Below, one piece after another: positions 14,296-16,210 of a DNA stretch of 16,210 nucleotides. The DNA is from Coraliomargarita sp. CAG:312 (lineage in GTDB: Bacteria; Verrucomicrobiota; Verrucomicrobiia; Opitutales; Intestinicryptomonadaceae). Location: positions 24,391-40,600 of the forward strand of contig FR901626.1 of assembly GCA_000438015.1 (NCBI GenBank), written 5' to 3'. The notes beneath the pieces are model-generated. The model saw nothing but the letters and a program-made list of their open reading frames with translations, made no database searches and had not been told where the DNA came from. The position numbers and the translations under genes were made by a program. Position 1 is the first letter of the stretch, and the number at the start of each line of letters is the position of its first letter.

Positions 14296-16210
14296 TTAAA
14301 GATCCGGGCGTATTTCGAGAATCTCAAAGCATTCTATTATGTCGGAAGGTTCAAAATCAGCAAAGTTGTTGAGGGTGATGCCGCATTCGTATCCGGCGCG
14401 GACTTCAGTGACGTCGTCCTTAAAGCGTTTAATTTCGCTAATCCTGCCTTTTGATATTTCTTTGCCCTTGCGGAAGACCCTGGCGAATTTGTCGCGTTTT
14501 ATAATGCCTTCAGTGACCATGCAGCCTGCGACTTTACCGCCCTTGGCTATATTGAATAGCGCCCTTACTTCTGCTGCTCCCAGTTTGTTTTCTCGCAATT
14601 CCGGATCAAGCAAGTTTTTCATGGCGTCGCGGACTTGGTTTATCAGCTCGTAGATGATATTATGGGTTATAAATTCAACTCCCTTGTGTTTCGCCGCCCC
14701 GGCAACTCCGTTTTCCTGCTTGACGTTGAAGGCGACTATCGAAGCTCCGGCTGTTGCCGCAAAATCGACGTCGTTCTTTGTAATTTGACCGACTCCGTGC
14801 CCGATTACTTCAAGCGACACTTTATCGCTTTTAATATCCTTAAGGCATGCAACAAGCGCTTCGACTGTTCCGGATACGTCGCTTTTTACAATGCATTTAA
14901 AGACTTTTTGGTCTTTATTCTCTATTGCCGCCATCAATTCCTCAAGATTCGTCGGCTTTGGCGCCATTTCCTGGGCGGCAAGCTTCTTGCGCTCTTGTAC
15001 GGCTTCTTCGGCCATTCGGCGGGCAGTGCGGTCGTTTTCCACCTTTTTAAATTCGTCTCCGGCTTCCGGAGCTCCGGACCAGCCCATTACAACGGCGGGA
15101 GTGGACGGCGGCGCTTTGTCCAGCCTCTTGTTTTTGTCGTCCAATAGGGCGCGAACCTTGCACCAGTTTTCTCCGCAAATTAAAACGTCTCCATTTTTGA
15201 GCGTTCCGGAGTTGACTATTACAGTTGATGTGGCGCCTCTTCCGGGTTCTATTTGGCTCTCTATTATTACACCTTCGACCCGCCCTTTCGGGTTTGCCTT
15301 AAGTTCCATCATTTCAGCCTGCAAGAGGACAAGCTCGAGCAGCTTGTCGATATTTTCATTCTTTAGCGCTGATATCGGGGTGCAAAGAGTTTCTCCTCCC
15401 CAGTCTTCCGGAGCTATCCCGCGCTTTTGCATTTGTTGTTTCACGCGGTCTATATTGGCGCCTCGGGAATCCATTTTATTTATAGCGACAACGACAGGCA
15501 CTCCGGCTTTTTGGGCGAATGCGAGAGCCTCGTCGGTTTGCGGCATAAATCCGTCGTCTGCTGCAACGACCAGTATGGCTATGTCGGTGACATTTGCGCC
15601 GCGCTCGCGCATCTTTGAAAAAGCTGCGTGTCCGGGCGTATCGAGAAACGTTATTTTCTTGCCATTATATTCCACTTGGTAGGCCGCCGTGTGCTGGGTT
15701 ATTCCGCCTGCCTCTCCAGCCACTACGTTTGTGTTGCGGATTGTATCCAAAAGCGTTGTTTTCCCGTGGTCGACGTGACCCAAAATGCAGACAATAGGCG
15801 GGCGTTCGACATAATTTTTTATGTCGTCCTGTATTTGGCGCGCCATCTCGCGCTTTGCCGCAGCCGCAGCCAGCTGTTGTTGTTGCTGCTCGCCGCGGTG
15901 GCGGATATCCAGCTCAAATCCGTGGCGTTCTGCTATGCGCGTGGCAACATTTTCCTCTATCGATTGGTTCATGGAGGCGAAAATCCCCATGTCCATAAGT
16001 TCAGATATCAGCCTAAACGGCTTTACGTCTATCGACTTAGCAAAATCCCTTACTATAATAGGCGGTTTTACCTGGATTACTTTTTTCTTTCCGTCTGCCG
16101 GGGTTGGGGCTTGGGCTGAAGAAGGCGGCTGATTTGGCGACGCAGGGATATGCTGCCTTGCCGCAATCGGCGGAACCATTGGAGCCGGCATGCGGCTGAC
16201 AGGCGGAACT
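14296..16210 (-). CDS. infB: Translation initiation factor IF-2, 5' end beyond window
   Basis: This GTPase places initiator tRNA on the 30S subunit and promotes subunit joining. At least 637 residues are present, and the frame stays open past the methionine at 16191 to the window end, so the N-terminal region is cut. What remains starts with a Pro/Ala/Gln-rich linker, then the IF2_N domain (VRDFAKSIDVKPFRLISELMDMGIF) and the G domain: GHVDHGKTT (15754-15780), GGITQHT as G2, DTPGHAAF as G3, and NKMD (15469-15480), followed by SAL as G5. Domains II-IV follow, with QIEPGRGATSTVIVNSGTLK-type strands and a C-terminus EVRAGYECGITLNNF. It heads the visible operon, which in many bacteria begins with rimP and nusA outside the window. 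The His of GHVDHGKT and all GTP-binding residues are intact. Confidence 0.97.
   Translation of the reverse strand, partial: VPPVSRMPAPMVPPIAARQHIPASPNQPPSSAQAPTPADGKKKVIQVKPPIIVRDFAKSIDVKPFRLISELMDMGIFASMNQSIEENVATRIAERHGFELDIRHRGEQQQQQLAAAAAKREMARQIQDDIKNYVERPPIVCILGHVDHGKTTLLDTIRNTNVVAGEAGGITQHTAAYQVEYNGKKITFLDTPGHAAFSKMRERGANVTDIAILVVAADDGFMPQTDEALAFAQKAGVPVVVAINKMDSRGANIDRVKQQMQKRGIAPEDWGGETLCTPISALKNENIDKLLELVLLQAEMMELKANPKGRVEGVIIESQIEPGRGATSTVIVNSGTLKNGDVLICGENWCKVRALLDDKNKRLDKAPPSTPAVVMGWSGAPEAGDEFKKVENDRTARRMAEEAVQERKKLAAQEMAPKPTNLEELMAAIENKDQKVFKCIVKSDVSGTVEALVACLKDIKSDKVSLEVIGHGVGQITKNDVDFAATAGASIVAFNVKQENGVAGAAKHKGVEFITHNIIYELINQVRDAMKNLLDPELRENKLGAAEVRALFNIAKGGKVAGCMVTEGIIKRDKFARVFRKGKEISKGRISEIKRFKDDVTEVRAGYECGITLNNFADFEPSDIIECFEILEIRPDL

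Noticed and set aside
14891..15682. A 263-codon frame antisense to infB
   Set aside because: It lies wholly against conserved IF-2 GTPase codons; the Ser-rich composition is typical of an antisense shadow.
1..16210. tRNA, rRNA, SRP or other structured RNA genes in the gaps
   Set aside because: No T-loop (GGTTCRA) with matching acceptor stem on either strand of the gaps and no recognisable conserved RNA motif; detection by eye is limited, and a covariance-model scan would settle it.

Overview
The window is 16.2 kb of a bacterial chromosome. Several features point to the Verrucomicrobiota, probably an Opitutae-like lineage: an exosortase-type PEP-CTERM sorting tail, a large exported beta-helix carbohydrate-active protein, a stand-alone YgiQ radical SAM protein, and the gene order infB-rbfA-nrnA-truB-ribF. 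This placement is inferred from protein style and was not tested by a search. Most start codons lack a clear Shine-Dalgarno sequence.

Layout from left to right. Bases 1-59 (minus) are the first 19 codons of thioredoxin reductase. A gene-free stretch follows, then a 2-Cys peroxiredoxin (minus, 501-1130), so an enzyme and its likely electron-supply partner lie close together. A 47-bp gap separates the peroxiredoxin from the divergent tatD-type nuclease gene (plus, 1178-1990). After a stretch with one doubtful small ORF comes serS (minus, 2389-3651), which ends in a clear intrinsic terminator. Next is a 500-residue PEP-CTERM surface protein (plus, 3822-5324) with its own promoter and a strong terminator. 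Bases 5413-6466 are AT-rich and hold only short broken reading frames, probably decayed genes. A bidirectional terminator (6467-6513) closes that stretch and also serves a large exported beta-helix protein (minus, 6529-8925) that resembles glycoside hydrolase family 110. Its promoter sits so close to the ATG that the mRNA should be almost leaderless. A YgiQ-type radical SAM protein runs away from it (plus, 9045-10862).

The right-hand third (11119-16210, minus) is the conserved translation and RNA-maturation operon infB-rbfA-nrnA-truB-ribF. It is tightly packed, with gaps of 63, 2, 0 and 4 nt, and ends in an intrinsic terminator. infB runs off the window end. The operon combines initiation factor IF-2, a 30S maturation factor, an oligoribonuclease/PAP phosphatase, the tRNA Psi55 synthase and the FMN/FAD-making enzyme. 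Downstream of ribF, where rpsO often sits in other bacteria, there is only the terminator.

Most of the window is ordinary core-genome content. The parts that deserve a second look are the PEP-CTERM/decayed-gene/beta-helix segment (3.7-9.0 kb), the near-leaderless promoter, and the general lack of Shine-Dalgarno sequences. I found no tRNA, rRNA, CRISPR array, insertion sequence or recognisable new defence system.
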